A stretch of 64,000 nt of DNA, taken from contig NZ_CP079869.1 in the NCBI RefSeq assembly GCF_025263265.1, forward strand, positions 1,488,001 to 1,552,000, given 5' to 3'. The translations under genes and the position numbers were made by a program. Of the stretch, positions 43,849 through 52,511 are shown piece by piece. A model generated the notes under the pieces. That model saw only the letters and a program-made list of their open reading frames with translations, was not told where the DNA came from and did not search any database. Every line of letters begins with the position of its first letter. The stretch's first letter is position 1. The stretch comes from Mycobacterium sp. SMC-4. Lineage in GTDB: Bacteria; Actinomycetota; Actinomycetes; Mycobacteriales; Mycobacteriaceae.

Positions 43849-44714
43849 CTGGGAGGGCTGAGGCTCGGCACCACCATGACCGGGCGGTGAGACTGGTGCA
43901 ACGTGCCCATTGCCACACTGCCAAGCAGGATCTCACGCGCCGCAGAACGTCCCCGCGATCCGACGACCACCACGGCCGCGTTGTGGTCGGTCGCCACGGC
44001 GACAAGGGCGTTCGAGATGGCGCGACCGGCGAAACCGCGACCGCGTTCGGCGGTCAGCACGACGACCTCTCGGTCTCCTGCCACCGGCAGATCGACCGAG
44101 GGTGGCGAAACATCGTCTCCGTCGACCGACACAAGCAGCACCGTACGTTCGGGGAACAATTGGGTGGCCGCCGCGAACGCTTTTTCGGCACCCGCCGAGC
44201 CGTCCCAGCCGACAACCACCGGGCCGTCGGGTAGCGCTGCATACTCGGCAGCGAGCATCGGATACCGGACCACGATCACCGGGAGCTCCGAGTAGTGCGC
44301 CACCATGTCCGACACGCTGCCCAGCACCGCCTTGGCGCCACCCAGTCCGCGCGACCCGACGAGCACGACGTCGGCGTGCATCTCCTTGGCGGCCTGTGCG
44401 ATGCGCAGACCTTCCGAGCCCCAGGTCTGTCGGAGCAGCGGTTCGGCGTCCCATCCGGCGGCGCGGGCCAGTGTCACGCCCATTGCCACAAGCCGCTGCG
44501 CCTCGACCTCACCTTCTCGCTCGACCATCTTGATCAACTCATTGACGTCGTGAGCGAGGGGCCACAGCCGCGCACGGACCGTCGGGCTGGCAAACGGCGG
44601 CGTCCACAGGTGGGTGATCCAGCTGCGCGCACCTGGGAACAGGGCTGCGCCTGCCTCGACCGTTGCATTCGACGCCGGCGATCCGTCGTATCCCACGATC
44701 GCTGCCACGGACAT
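43845..44714 (-). CDS. Tandem universal stress protein (two Usp domains)
   Basis: The 289-residue protein has two Usp domains (about 1-150 and 158-289). Each carries an ATP-binding G2XG9XG(S/T) motif: GSRGLGGAKAVLGS in the first and GSRGRSAAREILLGS in the second. This double-domain, ATP-binding form is common in the mycobacterial DosR regulon, where Usp proteins respond to hypoxia and NO and promote growth arrest. The ATG at 44714 has a GAGGAG ribosome-binding site. It lies 45 bp after the small membrane-protein gene, so they are probably one operon driven from the DosR-box-like sites near 45310. Confidence 0.92.
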   Translation of the reverse strand: MSVAAIVGYDGSPASNATVEAGAALFPGARSWITHLWTPPFASPTVRARLWPLAHDVNELIKMVEREGEVEAQRLVAMGVTLARAAGWDAEPLLRQTWGSEGLRIAQAAKEMHADVVLVGSRGLGGAKAVLGSVSDMVAHYSELPVIVVRYPMLAAEYAALPDGPVVVGWDGSAGAEKAFAAATQLFPERTVLLVSVDGDDVSPPSVDLPVAGDREVVVLTAERGRGFAGRAISNALVAVATDHNAAVVVVGSRGRSAAREILLGSVAMGTLHQSHRPVMVVPSLSPPR

Positions 44715-44759
44715 AGGGGATCTCCTCGAAAATTTCGGCGCTGCCGCGGGGTGAAGGTC

Positions 44760-45200
44760 CTAGCTGGAGGCGTGTGCCGGTTCTCTGCGTAGTGCCGACG
44801 CCCAGCCGGCGTAGGTCAAGTACAGACCGACCAGCCCGATCACGACCACGCCGACCTGCCACCACACCCCGGCGTCGAGAACCGACTCGCCGAAAGAAAT
44901 GTAGGCGCGGGGGAATGTGAGGCACATCAGCCCCTCCAGGGCGGTCCACCAACCCAGCACGGACACGATGATCGCGGCGGGACCGCGCCAATATGGATGA
45001 AGCGCAATGACGATGAGACCCAGCAGCAGAGTGAACACACCCGTGACGAAGGGCAACGCTGTGTCGGCGCCGAACTCGGACATCAGGGTATCCATGTCCG
45101 ATGGGCGCATCAGCGCCGCGGCGGCGACGATCACGAGGAACGGGCCGATTACCCGGGAGAACATCCGTGTGCTGTCCTGGGACTGTTGCGGCAAGCTCAT
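44760..45200 (-). CDS. Small four-TM membrane protein
   Basis: The 146-residue protein has four hydrophobic helices (from VIGPFLVIVAAAALM, LPFVTGVFTLLLGLIVIAL, AAIIVSVLGWWTALEGLM and VGVVVIGLVGLYLTYAG) and a short basic C-terminus. I do not recognise a characterised family. The ATG at 45200 has a GGAGGAGG ribosome-binding site. It heads a leftward set with the Usp and SpoIIAA-like genes, and the strongest DosR-box-like site lies 110 bp upstream. A role in hypoxic or stress physiology is inferred only from that context. Confidence 0.72.
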   Translation of the reverse strand: MSLPQQSQDSTRMFSRVIGPFLVIVAAAALMRPSDMDTLMSEFGADTALPFVTGVFTLLLGLIVIALHPYWRGPAAIIVSVLGWWTALEGLMCLTFPRAYISFGESVLDAGVWWQVGVVVIGLVGLYLTYAGWASALRREPAHASS

Positions 45201-45274
45201 GAAAATGCCTCCTCCGGAATCGATGTCGTGCGTGAACGCACGACCGTGATCGGTAGGGCTCAGGTGTTACCCAT

Positions 45275-45288
45275 AGGACCATTCGACC
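45275..45288 (-). promoter_or_regulatory. Secondary DosR-box-like site
   Basis: AGGACCATTCGACC resembles a degenerate DosR box (GGGACC, then GTCC with changes at both ends). Its centre is 35 bp from that of the stronger site at 45310-45323. Paired strong and weak boxes are usual in DosR-controlled promoters. Confidence 0.3.
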
Positions 45289-45309
45289 GAGAAGCGCAGG
45301 AGTGTTGTA

Positions 45310-45323
45310 GGGACCAAAGTCCC
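45310..45323 (-). promoter_or_regulatory. DosR-box-like site upstream of the stress operon
   Basis: GGGACCAAAGTCCC is a nearly perfect palindrome and matches the DosR/DevR consensus core GGGACTWWAGTCCC at 13 of 14 positions. It lies 110 bp upstream of the membrane-protein/Usp/SpoIIAA-like gene set and between the stops and starts of leftward genes, so it can only serve that set. The presence of a tandem Usp gene, a classic DosR target, strengthens the call. Confidence 0.65.
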
Positions 45324-45384
45324 ATCTCGGAGGGGGCATTCGTCGGCGGCCCGGTCTCCTCGTGCCGCAGCCCCGAAATGACGC

Positions 45385-47769
45385 TCAGTTCTGATCGAGG
45401 CGGGTGACCAGGCCTCGGTCGCCGTCGACCCGGACCCGGTCGCCGGTCTTGAGCACCTGGGTGGCGATCAGCGTGTTGACGACACAGGGCAGGCCGTACT
45501 CGCGCGCCACCACCGCACCGTGCGACACCGAGCTGCCGATATCGGTGACCAGCGCCGCGATCACGGTGAAGTACGGAGTCCATCCGACATCGGTGACCGG
45601 TGCGACGAGGATCTCGCCGCGCTGCACGTCACCTGCATCATGAATCGATCGTGCCACGCGCACAACACCGTCCACCGTTCCTCGGCTGGCGGGCCGGCCG
45701 GGGATCTGATCGTCGGTCCGCAGACTCGGCGGCGTGGCGACCACCGGCCGGGGCCGTCCCACCGAGACATCCTCGAATTCGAGAGCATCCTGGTAGGCCA
45801 GCGCTTCGCGGCGCGCCAGCGCCCGCTCAACCAAGTCCTCGAGACCATCGCCGGCGACAAGGCGCGCAAGTTCGCCGCGGTCGAAAAAGAACACCAGGTC
45901 GGGGTCGGGCAGACGGCCCGACCGCGCCAGCACCACGCCCAGGTGGCGGTAGCCGCGCTTGAGCGCGTAGGCCATCAGCGCCATCTTCGATTTCGTCTCC
46001 TCGCGTCCCCGCGCACCGCCCTGGGCGAGACGGGCGAGGAGCCGAACGGCCCGAGATGTCGGCGGCGCGGGGGTGTGACTGTGCAGGGCAGCGCGCGCCG
46101 ACCCCGGGTCCCGTGCGGAGCGCAGCATGGTCTGCATCATCGACCCCAGAGCGGCGGGATCATCGGCCCAGGACGGGTCGCGCATGCACAGCTCGCGGTA
46201 ACCGCGGTGGCCGTGCCGAATCAGGAACTGCCGCAAAGCCTCCCCGCCGGAAGTGGCCGAACCCCGTAGCTCGGTGACGGCATCGGCCGCATCGGCGGAC
46301 AGGAACCGATGCGCGGCGGCCGCATCGGCGGCGAGAGTGCGCACCACCGCGTCGAGGTGTTCGACCATCAGGGCGCTCTCCACGTCGGTGGCCCCTGCCA
46401 TCAGACGCATCGCCTCGGCTTGGCCGTGCTCCTCGCCGCGACCATCCTTGACCGCGCGACGCACCAGCGTGCTCTCCAGGATGTTGGCCGCGACCGCGGC
46501 GCGCGACGACGACCGCACATGGGTCAGCGTCACGTCACAGTACAGCTCCACGCCGGACTCCAGTCGCGCAAGAATCGCGCGTGCGTCGTCGTTGGTGGGG
46601 ACGGTGAATCCCGCGATCTGCTTCTGCAGCCGCCCGATCGCCGGACCGGCCGACAACGCGTACGCGCTCAGCCGGACGGTGTTGACCAGCTTGCGCAGGA
46701 ACGGTTGTGGTGGTTTGGCTTCCAGCTCGTCGACCACCCGACCACAGATCGACATGGAGAACTGCTCGCGCGAGTTCCCGAGAATGCCCGAGCTCAACGC
46801 GGTGCCCTCGGTGAGGTTCAAGAACATGTGCCCGTAGAAGTACCCGACCTGCAGCCACGGCTTCTCGTAGCGCGGCTGAGCACGTGCCACCACCTGCGTC
46901 ATCTGCATCGCATAGTCGATGGCGTATCCGGACACCGACGCGGTCAGCGGACAGAACGCGCCGGGCATCATCTCGCCGATGTTGCACCGGGTGTAGACGT
47001 GATCCGCACTGGCCACGGGACTGTCCATCTCGTTGAGATCGCCTGGCAGCGTGGTGATCGGCCGTGCTTGGAGCCACCACAACGTGCCGGCTCGGTCGAT
47101 GGCCCATTCGAGGTCCATCGGCCGGCCCCAGTGCCGGGAAGCGCGCAGGGCCCCGTCCCGGATCGCGGCGATGTCGTCGGCAAGCAGGACCGGCACCCCA
47201 CCCACCTCGTGGGCGGCGATGCTGCCGTCGGTGTGTACCACGACGTGGTCGGGGGAGGCCGAGCCATCCACCAGGGCCTCACCGAGTCCGGTGACGGCGT
47301 CGATCACCATCAGGTCGCGCCGACCCGACGCAGGGTCCGCGGTGAACACCACCCCCGCCGCGCGCGCGTCGACCATCTGCTGGACGACGACGTTCATTGT
47401 CGCAGTGGACTCCCCGCTGTAGGACGAAGCCCGTGCAGAACCCACGGATTCGACGCAGCGGCGCACCGCAGCGACGAACTCGTCCTCGGAATCGACGCCC
47501 AGGACGGTGTCGTACTGCCCGGCGAAGGATTGCTCCTCGCCGTCTTCACCCACGGCTGACGACCGGACCGCCACCGGAGTTGCGCCGGCAGCTGCCAGCG
47601 CGCTGAATCGGATCGTGGCGTCGTCGACGGCACCGGGCCGGGATGGGTCGGCGATGACGAAGCCCGTCGGCACGGCCAGCCCGAGGCGGCGCAACTCGGC
47701 CAGCCCGGCCGCCTTACCCCCGTAGCGGCCGTCAGTGATCGCGTCGAAATCCACTGTCGATGCTGTCAT
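45385..47769 (-). CDS. PEP-synthase / rifampicin-phosphotransferase-like enzyme
   Basis: The 794-residue protein has an N-terminal ATP-grasp domain (KAAGLAELRRLGLAVPTGFV; VRSSAVGEDGEEQSFAGQYDT; FTADPASGRRD), a long middle domain and a C-terminal swivelling phosphohistidine domain with SHGAVVAREYG, where His750 is the carrier. The order matches pyruvate-phosphate dikinase relatives that lack the PEP-binding barrel, such as rifampicin phosphotransferase (about 860 residues), which transfers the ATP beta-phosphate to the antibiotic. No rifamycin-associated element is seen upstream, so the acceptor is uncertain. The ATG overlaps the stop of the LLM oxidoreductase gene (ATGA), so the two are translationally coupled. 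Confidence 0.8.
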   Translation of the reverse strand: MTASTVDFDAITDGRYGGKAAGLAELRRLGLAVPTGFVIADPSRPGAVDDATIRFSALAAAGATPVAVRSSAVGEDGEEQSFAGQYDTVLGVDSEDEFVAAVRRCVESVGSARASSYSGESTATMNVVVQQMVDARAAGVVFTADPASGRRDLMVIDAVTGLGEALVDGSASPDHVVVHTDGSIAAHEVGGVPVLLADDIAAIRDGALRASRHWGRPMDLEWAIDRAGTLWWLQARPITTLPGDLNEMDSPVASADHVYTRCNIGEMMPGAFCPLTASVSGYAIDYAMQMTQVVARAQPRYEKPWLQVGYFYGHMFLNLTEGTALSSGILGNSREQFSMSICGRVVDELEAKPPQPFLRKLVNTVRLSAYALSAGPAIGRLQKQIAGFTVPTNDDARAILARLESGVELYCDVTLTHVRSSSRAAVAANILESTLVRRAVKDGRGEEHGQAEAMRLMAGATDVESALMVEHLDAVVRTLAADAAAAHRFLSADAADAVTELRGSATSGGEALRQFLIRHGHRGYRELCMRDPSWADDPAALGSMMQTMLRSARDPGSARAALHSHTPAPPTSRAVRLLARLAQGGARGREETKSKMALMAYALKRGYRHLGVVLARSGRLPDPDLVFFFDRGELARLVAGDGLEDLVERALARREALAYQDALEFEDVSVGRPRPVVATPPSLRTDDQIPGRPASRGTVDGVVRVARSIHDAGDVQRGEILVAPVTDVGWTPYFTVIAALVTDIGSSVSHGAVVAREYGLPCVVNTLIATQVLKTGDRVRVDGDRGLVTRLDQN

Positions 47770-48755
47770 CCCAGTGCGTCCACGATCTCGGCGAGCGCGT
47801 CGACAGGGATGGGCCCCGGCTGGTAGAGGCAGATCCGGTTGGAGATTCCGTTGACGCGATCACGGATGTGATCGGCAATCTCGGCGGGTGTACCGCACGC
47901 GGCGATGGTGTGCAAGATCTCGTCGTCGATCAGCGTGGCCATCTCCTGCCACCGCCCCTGCTTGGACATCGTGTTGAGCTCCGGCTGTAGATCACCCCAG
48001 CCGTGCGCATCGAGCACCGGACGGTAGGCAGGGGTGGAACCATAGAACGCCAACAACATTCGCGTGGAATGGTGGTCGCGGTTGGTCTCCGAGTCGACGG
48101 AGACGATGATCTCGGGTACCACCGCGAAGTCGTCTCGGCTGCGCCCCGCCGCGGCCAGTCCGGCACGCACCTGAGGCATCGTCTTTTCGTGCAGGTATCG
48201 CTTGGACCCGAACGGCATCACCAGCAGACCGTCGGCCACTTCGGCGGTGGCCCGCGTCAGGCGCGGACCCAGCGCCCCCAGGTAGATCGGCGGAGGACCG
48301 TAGGGATTGGGTCCCGGTACGAACGTCGGCGTCATCAGCGTGTGGCGGTAGAACTCACCACGGAAATCCAGGCGCGCGCCCTCGTTCCAGGCGGCGAAGA
48401 TCGCTCGCAGCGCCCCCACCATCTCCGTCATCCGTGCCACCGGACGGTCGAACGCGACGCCGTAGCGCTTCTCGATCTGTGCGCGCACCTGCGTGCCCAG
48501 GCCGAGGATGAAGCGCCCTTCGGTCAGCAGCTGCAAGTCATTGGCCTGGTGGGCGAGCTGAATCGGATTGCGGGGAAACGCAATCGCGACGTTGGACATC
48601 ACTTCGAGTCCCTTGACCGCCGACGCCAGCACCAGCGGGGTGAACACATCGAAGGGACCTTCGAAGGTGAACACTCCAGAAGCGCCGGCTTCACGCAGAA
48701 GGGCCGCCCGTTCGGCAGCATCGGTGGGCCCGTAGAGGGCCGTCATGATCTTCAT
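47766..48755 (-). CDS. F420-dependent LLM-class oxidoreductase
   Basis: The 329-residue protein has a luciferase-like TIM barrel: MKIMTALYGPTDAAERAALLREAGASGVFTFEG, ALGPRLTRATAEVADGLLVMPFGSKRY, and the C-terminal GTPAEIADHIRDRVNGISNRICLY block. Mycobacterial members normally use reduced F420 as hydride donor or acceptor, on unknown substrates. I chose ATG at 48755 because GGAG lies about 11 nt upstream; an upstream GTG at 48770 would add five residues. It is followed by the phosphotransferase-like gene in a 4-bp ATGA overlap and is divergent from a TetR gene with a strong palindrome between, so that TetR probably represses both. Confidence 0.87.
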   Translation of the reverse strand: MKIMTALYGPTDAAERAALLREAGASGVFTFEGPFDVFTPLVLASAVKGLEVMSNVAIAFPRNPIQLAHQANDLQLLTEGRFILGLGTQVRAQIEKRYGVAFDRPVARMTEMVGALRAIFAAWNEGARLDFRGEFYRHTLMTPTFVPGPNPYGPPPIYLGALGPRLTRATAEVADGLLVMPFGSKRYLHEKTMPQVRAGLAAAGRSRDDFAVVPEIIVSVDSETNRDHHSTRMLLAFYGSTPAYRPVLDAHGWGDLQPELNTMSKQGRWQEMATLIDDEILHTIAACGTPAEIADHIRDRVNGISNRICLYQPGPIPVDALAEIVDALG

Positions 48756-48800
48756 CGCTGCCTTCTCCACTGCGGGCTCAGGGTCATGATTCTCCCATAG

Positions 48801-48824
48801 ATACGATACGCACTGTATCGGTAT
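48801..48824. promoter_or_regulatory. TetR operator between the LLM and TetR genes
   Basis: ATACGATAC (48801-48809) and GTATCGGTAT (48815-48824) form an inverted repeat with one extra base and a 5-nt centre. It lies immediately before a TAGTCT -10 (48825-48830) that serves the TetR start at 48837. A protein bound here would block both divergent promoters. Confidence 0.65.
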
Positions 48825-48836
48825 TAGTCTGGAAGT

Positions 48837-49439
48837 ATGACAGCAGATCGGCGCGGCGATGGCAAGGCGCCGGTACGGCCGACCTCAGGTCGCCCCCGAG
48901 ACGCCAGGATCGATGCCGCGATCATCGCAGCCACCCGCGAGTTGGTCGTGCAGACAGGTTATTCCGCGTTGTCGCTGTCAGCGATCGCCGCGCGTGCCGG
49001 CACCACGACCGCCGCGATCTATCGGCGGTGGTCAGGCAAGGCACATCTGGTGCACGAGGCGGTGTTGTCGGATGCGGCGCTGTCGGTTCCCGACGGCTCC
49101 GGCGATATCGGGCGAGACATCCGGGCACTGGTCGAAACCACCCGGGCGATGTTCGACCGCCCCGAGGTGCGGGTGGCACTGCCGGGTTTGATCGCTGACA
49201 CCGTCGCCGATCCGCAGCTACACGGCCTGATGATCGCCCGCCTGGCCGGGAACCTGACGGAGTTCGAGAGCCGCTTCGGCCAAGAACGGCGCGAGGACGA
49301 CGCGTTACCGATGTTGGCCGAAGTCGTGGCCGGCAGCGCCATTTTCCGCATCTTGATCCGCGAAGACGCCGCCCTCGACGATGCCTGGGTGAATGCGATG
49401 ACCTCGCTGATCACCGAGCGTTGGCCGACGGGGGCCTGA
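48837..49439 (+). CDS. TetR/AcrR family regulator of the LLM/phosphotransferase operon
   Basis: The 200-residue protein has a basic N-terminal tail and a TetR helix-turn-helix (AAIIAATRELVVQTGYSALSLSAIAARAGTTTAAIYRRW), followed by a TetR_C-type ligand domain. ATG at 48837 lacks a Shine-Dalgarno sequence and lies 6 nt after TAGTCT, so a leaderless transcript is likely. The palindrome at 48801-48824 just upstream is its probable operator. Its ligand may be the substrate of the divergent enzymes. It is convergent with the aminotransferase gene, with a 65-bp repeat between the stops. Confidence 0.9.
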   Translation: MTADRRGDGKAPVRPTSGRPRDARIDAAIIAATRELVVQTGYSALSLSAIAARAGTTTAAIYRRWSGKAHLVHEAVLSDAALSVPDGSGDIGRDIRALVETTRAMFDRPEVRVALPGLIADTVADPQLHGLMIARLAGNLTEFESRFGQERREDDALPMLAEVVAGSAIFRILIREDAALDDAWVNAMTSLITERWPTGA

Positions 49440-49443
49440 AGCG

Positions 49444-49508
49444 GCAGCGAGTGTGCACTCAGCGTCGTTGCGCGGCAGCCGCAACGACCGTGGAGGCACT
49501 TCCGCGGC
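49444..49508 (+). repeat. 65-bp inverted-repeat element, copy 2
   Basis: This stretch aligns end to end with the reverse complement of 9008-9072 (about 50 of 65 positions by eye). Shared blocks are GTGCACTCAGCGTCG and TGGAGGCACTT, with differences clustered in the middle. Its own ends form an imperfect inverted repeat. As with copy 1, it sits in a short gap between two convergent genes (stops at 49439 and 49515). Confidence 0.75.
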
Positions 49509-49514
49509 AGGCGG

Positions 49515-50897
49515 TCAGACGCAGTAGCCGTCGGCGACGTCCAGCGCCGCGTCGAGGATGCGCAGTCCTTCGGCGACCTCGTCATCGCTGACGTTGCACG
49601 GCGGCACCGCGTGGATGCGGTTGAAGTTCGCGAACGGCAGCAGACCGCCGGATTTGCACGCGGCCAACACCGCCGCCATCGCGGGGCTGGAACCGCCGTA
49701 GGGCGCGAGAGGCTCCCGCGTCTGCTGGTTGGCCACCAGTTCGATCGCCCAGAACACGCCGAGGCCGCGGACTTCGCCGACGCTGCGGTGCCGGGCCGCG
49801 AGCTCGCGCAGCCCGGGGCCGAGGACCTCGCGGCCGATGCGCGCAGCGTTGGCGACCATGCCCTCGTCCTCCATGGTGTTGATGGTCGCGACCGCGCACG
49901 CGGTGGCCAGCGGATGTCCCGAGTAGGTGAGGCCGCCGGGGTAGGGGCGGTCGGCGAAGGTGGCGGCGATCGCGTCGTTGATCGCCACCCCGCCCAGCGG
50001 AACGTAGCCGGAGGTGACACCCTTGGCGAACGTGATCAGATCGGGCACCACGTCGAAGTTGTCGATCGCGAACCACTGTCCGGTGCGGCCGAATCCGGCC
50101 ATCACCTCATCGGCGATGAACACGATGCCGTAGCGGTCACAGATCTCGCGGACCCCGGCGAGATAACCCGGCGGCGGCACCATGATGCCCGCGGTGCCAG
50201 GCACCGACTCCAGGATGATGGCCGCGATGGTCGACGGTCCCTCCAGCTGGATCAGCCGGTCCAGATACTCCAGCGCCCGCTGGGACTCCTGCTCCTCGGT
50301 CTCGGCGTAGAACGCCGACCGGTACAGGAACGGCCCGTGGAAGTGCACGATGCCCGCGTTGCCGTGGTCGTTGGGCCAGCGGCGCGGGTCACCGGTCAGG
50401 TTGATCGCGGTCTCGGTGCCGCCGTGGTAGGACCGGTAGCGCGAAAGCACCTTGTAGCGGCCGGTATGCAGACGTGCCATCCGGACCGCGTGTTCGACCG
50501 CTTCGGCGCCGGCGTTGGTGAAGAAGATCCGGTTCAGGTCACCGGGGGTGCGCTCGGCGATCAGCCGGGCCGCCTCTGAACGCATGTCGTTGACGTGCTG
50601 CGGCGCGACGGTGCACAGCGTCGCCGCCTGTTCGGCAATGGCGGCAACGACTTTCGGGTGCTGGTGACCGATGTTGGTGTTGACCAGCTGGGAGGAGAAA
50701 TCCAGCAGCTTATTGCCCTCGCCGTCCCAGACATAGGAGCCCTGGGCGGCCAGCACGGTCATCGGGTTCAGCTGCGCCTGTGCCGACCACGAGTGGAAGA
50801 CGTGCTGACGGTCGAGCTCGTAGGCGCGTCGACCGCGCGCGATGGCAGAGTCGAGGTCTTCGCCGGTCGGCAGGCTGCTCACGGGGGTGATCGTCAT
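49515..50897 (-). CDS. Class III (omega-) aminotransferase
   Basis: This 460-residue PLP enzyme has the fold-type I class III signature: substrate entry WDGEGNKLLDFSSQ, GAEAVEHAVRMAR, SYHGGTE, ADEVMAGFGRTG with Asp263, and AKGVTSGYVPLGG with the PLP lysine K292. Such enzymes move the amino group of omega- or beta-amino acids (beta-alanine, GABA, 3-aminoisobutyrate) to pyruvate or 2-oxoglutarate. It lies 18 bp after the semialdehyde dehydrogenase gene on the same strand. Product of the transaminase and substrate of the dehydrogenase would match if the substrate is beta-alanine or 3-aminoisobutyrate. Confidence 0.9.
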   Translation of the reverse strand: MTITPVSSLPTGEDLDSAIARGRRAYELDRQHVFHSWSAQAQLNPMTVLAAQGSYVWDGEGNKLLDFSSQLVNTNIGHQHPKVVAAIAEQAATLCTVAPQHVNDMRSEAARLIAERTPGDLNRIFFTNAGAEAVEHAVRMARLHTGRYKVLSRYRSYHGGTETAINLTGDPRRWPNDHGNAGIVHFHGPFLYRSAFYAETEEQESQRALEYLDRLIQLEGPSTIAAIILESVPGTAGIMVPPPGYLAGVREICDRYGIVFIADEVMAGFGRTGQWFAIDNFDVVPDLITFAKGVTSGYVPLGGVAINDAIAATFADRPYPGGLTYSGHPLATACAVATINTMEDEGMVANAARIGREVLGPGLRELAARHRSVGEVRGLGVFWAIELVANQQTREPLAPYGGSSPAMAAVLAACKSGGLLPFANFNRIHAVPPCNVSDDEVAEGLRILDAALDVADGYCV

Positions 50898-50915
50898 GGT
50901 GGGAGTCTCTGTGTC

Positions 50916-52409
50916 CTAACCGTTCTGCGGGAAGCCGAGGTTGATGCCGCCGTGGCTGGGGTCCAGCCAACGTTGGGTGACGGCTTTCTGCCGGGTGAAG
51001 AAGTTTACGCCGTCGAGGCCGTGGGCGTGGGAGTCGCCGAACAGTGAGGCTTTCCAGCCGCCGAAGCTGTAGTAGGCCATCGGGACCGGGATGGGCACGT
51101 TGATGCCGACCATGCCGACCTCGACCTCGTTCTGGAAGCGCCGCGCCGCGCCGCCGTCGTTGGTGAAGATCGCGGTGCCGTTTCCGTAGGGGTTGGTGTT
51201 GATCAGGTCGAGGGCTTGGTCGTAGGTCTCGACGCGTACGACCGAGAGCACGGGCCCGAAGATCTCGTCGGTGTAGACGCTCATCTCGGGGGTGACGTTG
51301 TCGAGCAGCGTGGGTCCGAGCCAGAAGCCTTCGTCCGCCCCGTCCGGGGTCACGGCGCGGCCGTCGACGACGACTTTGGCGCCGGCGGCTTCCCCGGCGT
51401 CGATGTAGGAGGCGACCTTGTCGCGGTGGGCTTGGGTGACCAGCGGTCCCATGTCGGCGTCGCGGGTGCCGTCGCCGGTGCGCAGGCCGGTAGCCCGTTC
51501 GGCGATCTTGGCGACCAGGTCGTCGGCGATGGGGCCCACGGCCACACACGCGCTGATGGCCATGCAGCGTTCCCCGGCCGAACCGAAACCGGCGTTGACC
51601 ATGGCGTCGGCGGCCAGGTCCAGGTCGGCGTCGGGCAGGATCACGGCGTGGTTCTTGGCCCCGCCGAGGGCTTGGACGCGTTTGCCGGCGGCGGTGCCGG
51701 TGGAGTAGACGTACTGCGCGATCGGGGTGGATCCGACGAAGGACACCGATTTGATCTTCGGGTTGGTCAGCAGTTCGTCGACGGCGGTCTTGTCGCCGTG
51801 CAGGACGTTGAACACCCCGGCGGGCAGGCCGGCTTCCTTCCACAGGTCAGCCAGCCACAGCGAGGCCGACGGGTCTTTCTCCGAGGGTTTGAGCACCACG
51901 GTGTTGCCGCAGGCGATCGCGAGGGGGAAGAACCACATCGGGACCATGGCCGGGAAGTTGAACGGGGAGATGATCGCCACCGGGCCCAACGGCTGGCGCA
52001 GCGAATAGGTGTCGACGTTGGTCGAGGCGTTCTCGGTGAACCCGCCTTTGAGCAGGTGGGGGATCCCGCAGGCGAACTCGACGACTTCCTGGCCGCGGCT
52101 GACCTCACCGAGAGCATCGGAGACGACCTTGCCGTGCTCGGAAGTGATGATCTCGGCCAGCTCACCCTTGCGCTGGTTGAGCAGCTCCCGAAATCGGAAG
52201 AGCACCTGAGTCCTTTTGGCCAGCGAGGTGTCCCGCCAGGCCGGGAACGCCGCTGCGGCCGCATTGATGACTGTGCGGGCATCCTCGACACTGGCCAGCG
52301 CCACCTGACCGGTCACCACACCGCTGGCCGGATTCGTCACCGGCGCAGTCTCCGGACTGGTCCCGGCGAACGGCTCGTTGTCCAGCCAATGCGGAATGGT
52401 TGTGGTCAT
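50916..52409 (-). CDS. mmsA: CoA-acylating methylmalonate/malonate semialdehyde dehydrogenase
   Basis: The 497-residue protein has the aldehyde-dehydrogenase fold with the MMSDH signature GFGSAGERCMAISACVAVG (catalytic Cys282), the KPSEKDPSAS block, PFNFPAMVPMWFFP and SVSFVGSTPIAQYVY. MMSDH converts malonate or methylmalonate semialdehyde with CoA and NAD+ to acetyl- or propionyl-CoA and CO2. ATG at 52409 was chosen because homologues begin near IPHWLDNEPF; upstream in-frame sequence is non-coding. It starts an operon with the aminotransferase and is divergent from the PucR regulator gene. Confidence 0.92.
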   Translation of the reverse strand: MTTTIPHWLDNEPFAGTSPETAPVTNPASGVVTGQVALASVEDARTVINAAAAAFPAWRDTSLAKRTQVLFRFRELLNQRKGELAEIITSEHGKVVSDALGEVSRGQEVVEFACGIPHLLKGGFTENASTNVDTYSLRQPLGPVAIISPFNFPAMVPMWFFPLAIACGNTVVLKPSEKDPSASLWLADLWKEAGLPAGVFNVLHGDKTAVDELLTNPKIKSVSFVGSTPIAQYVYSTGTAAGKRVQALGGAKNHAVILPDADLDLAADAMVNAGFGSAGERCMAISACVAVGPIADDLVAKIAERATGLRTGDGTRDADMGPLVTQAHRDKVASYIDAGEAAGAKVVVDGRAVTPDGADEGFWLGPTLLDNVTPEMSVYTDEIFGPVLSVVRVETYDQALDLINTNPYGNGTAIFTNDGGAARRFQNEVEVGMVGINVPIPVPMAYYSFGGWKASLFGDSHAHGLDGVNFFTRQKAVTQRWLDPSHGGINLGFPQNG

Positions 52410-52499
52410 GGGGCTCCCTCGCGTGTCGTGAGCTTCCAGTGTGCGGCGTGAGACGCCCGCCGGAGCTGTGCATGTCGTAACGCATTTGATCAGTCGCTT

Positions 52500-52505
52500 T
52501 ACACT
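52500..52505 (+). promoter_or_regulatory. Predicted -10 element for the leaderless pucR-like gene
   Basis: TACACT ends 6 nt before the ATG at 52512 without a Shine-Dalgarno sequence. The 102-bp divergent gap (52410-52511) must also carry the mmsA promoter and a PucR site; no palindrome stood out. Confidence 0.5.
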
Positions 52506-52511
52506 ATGTAA

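Noticed and set aside
46309..47559. 416-codon plus-strand frame opposite the PEP-synthase-like gene
   Set aside because: The minus-strand ATP-grasp and phosphohistidine motifs are clear; this is a composition shadow.
48756..48836. Rifamycin-associated element upstream of the phosphotransferase-like operon
   Set aside because: The GGGGCTTGC-type palindrome expected for rifamycin-inducible genes is absent; the only palindrome is the ATACGATAC-type TetR site.
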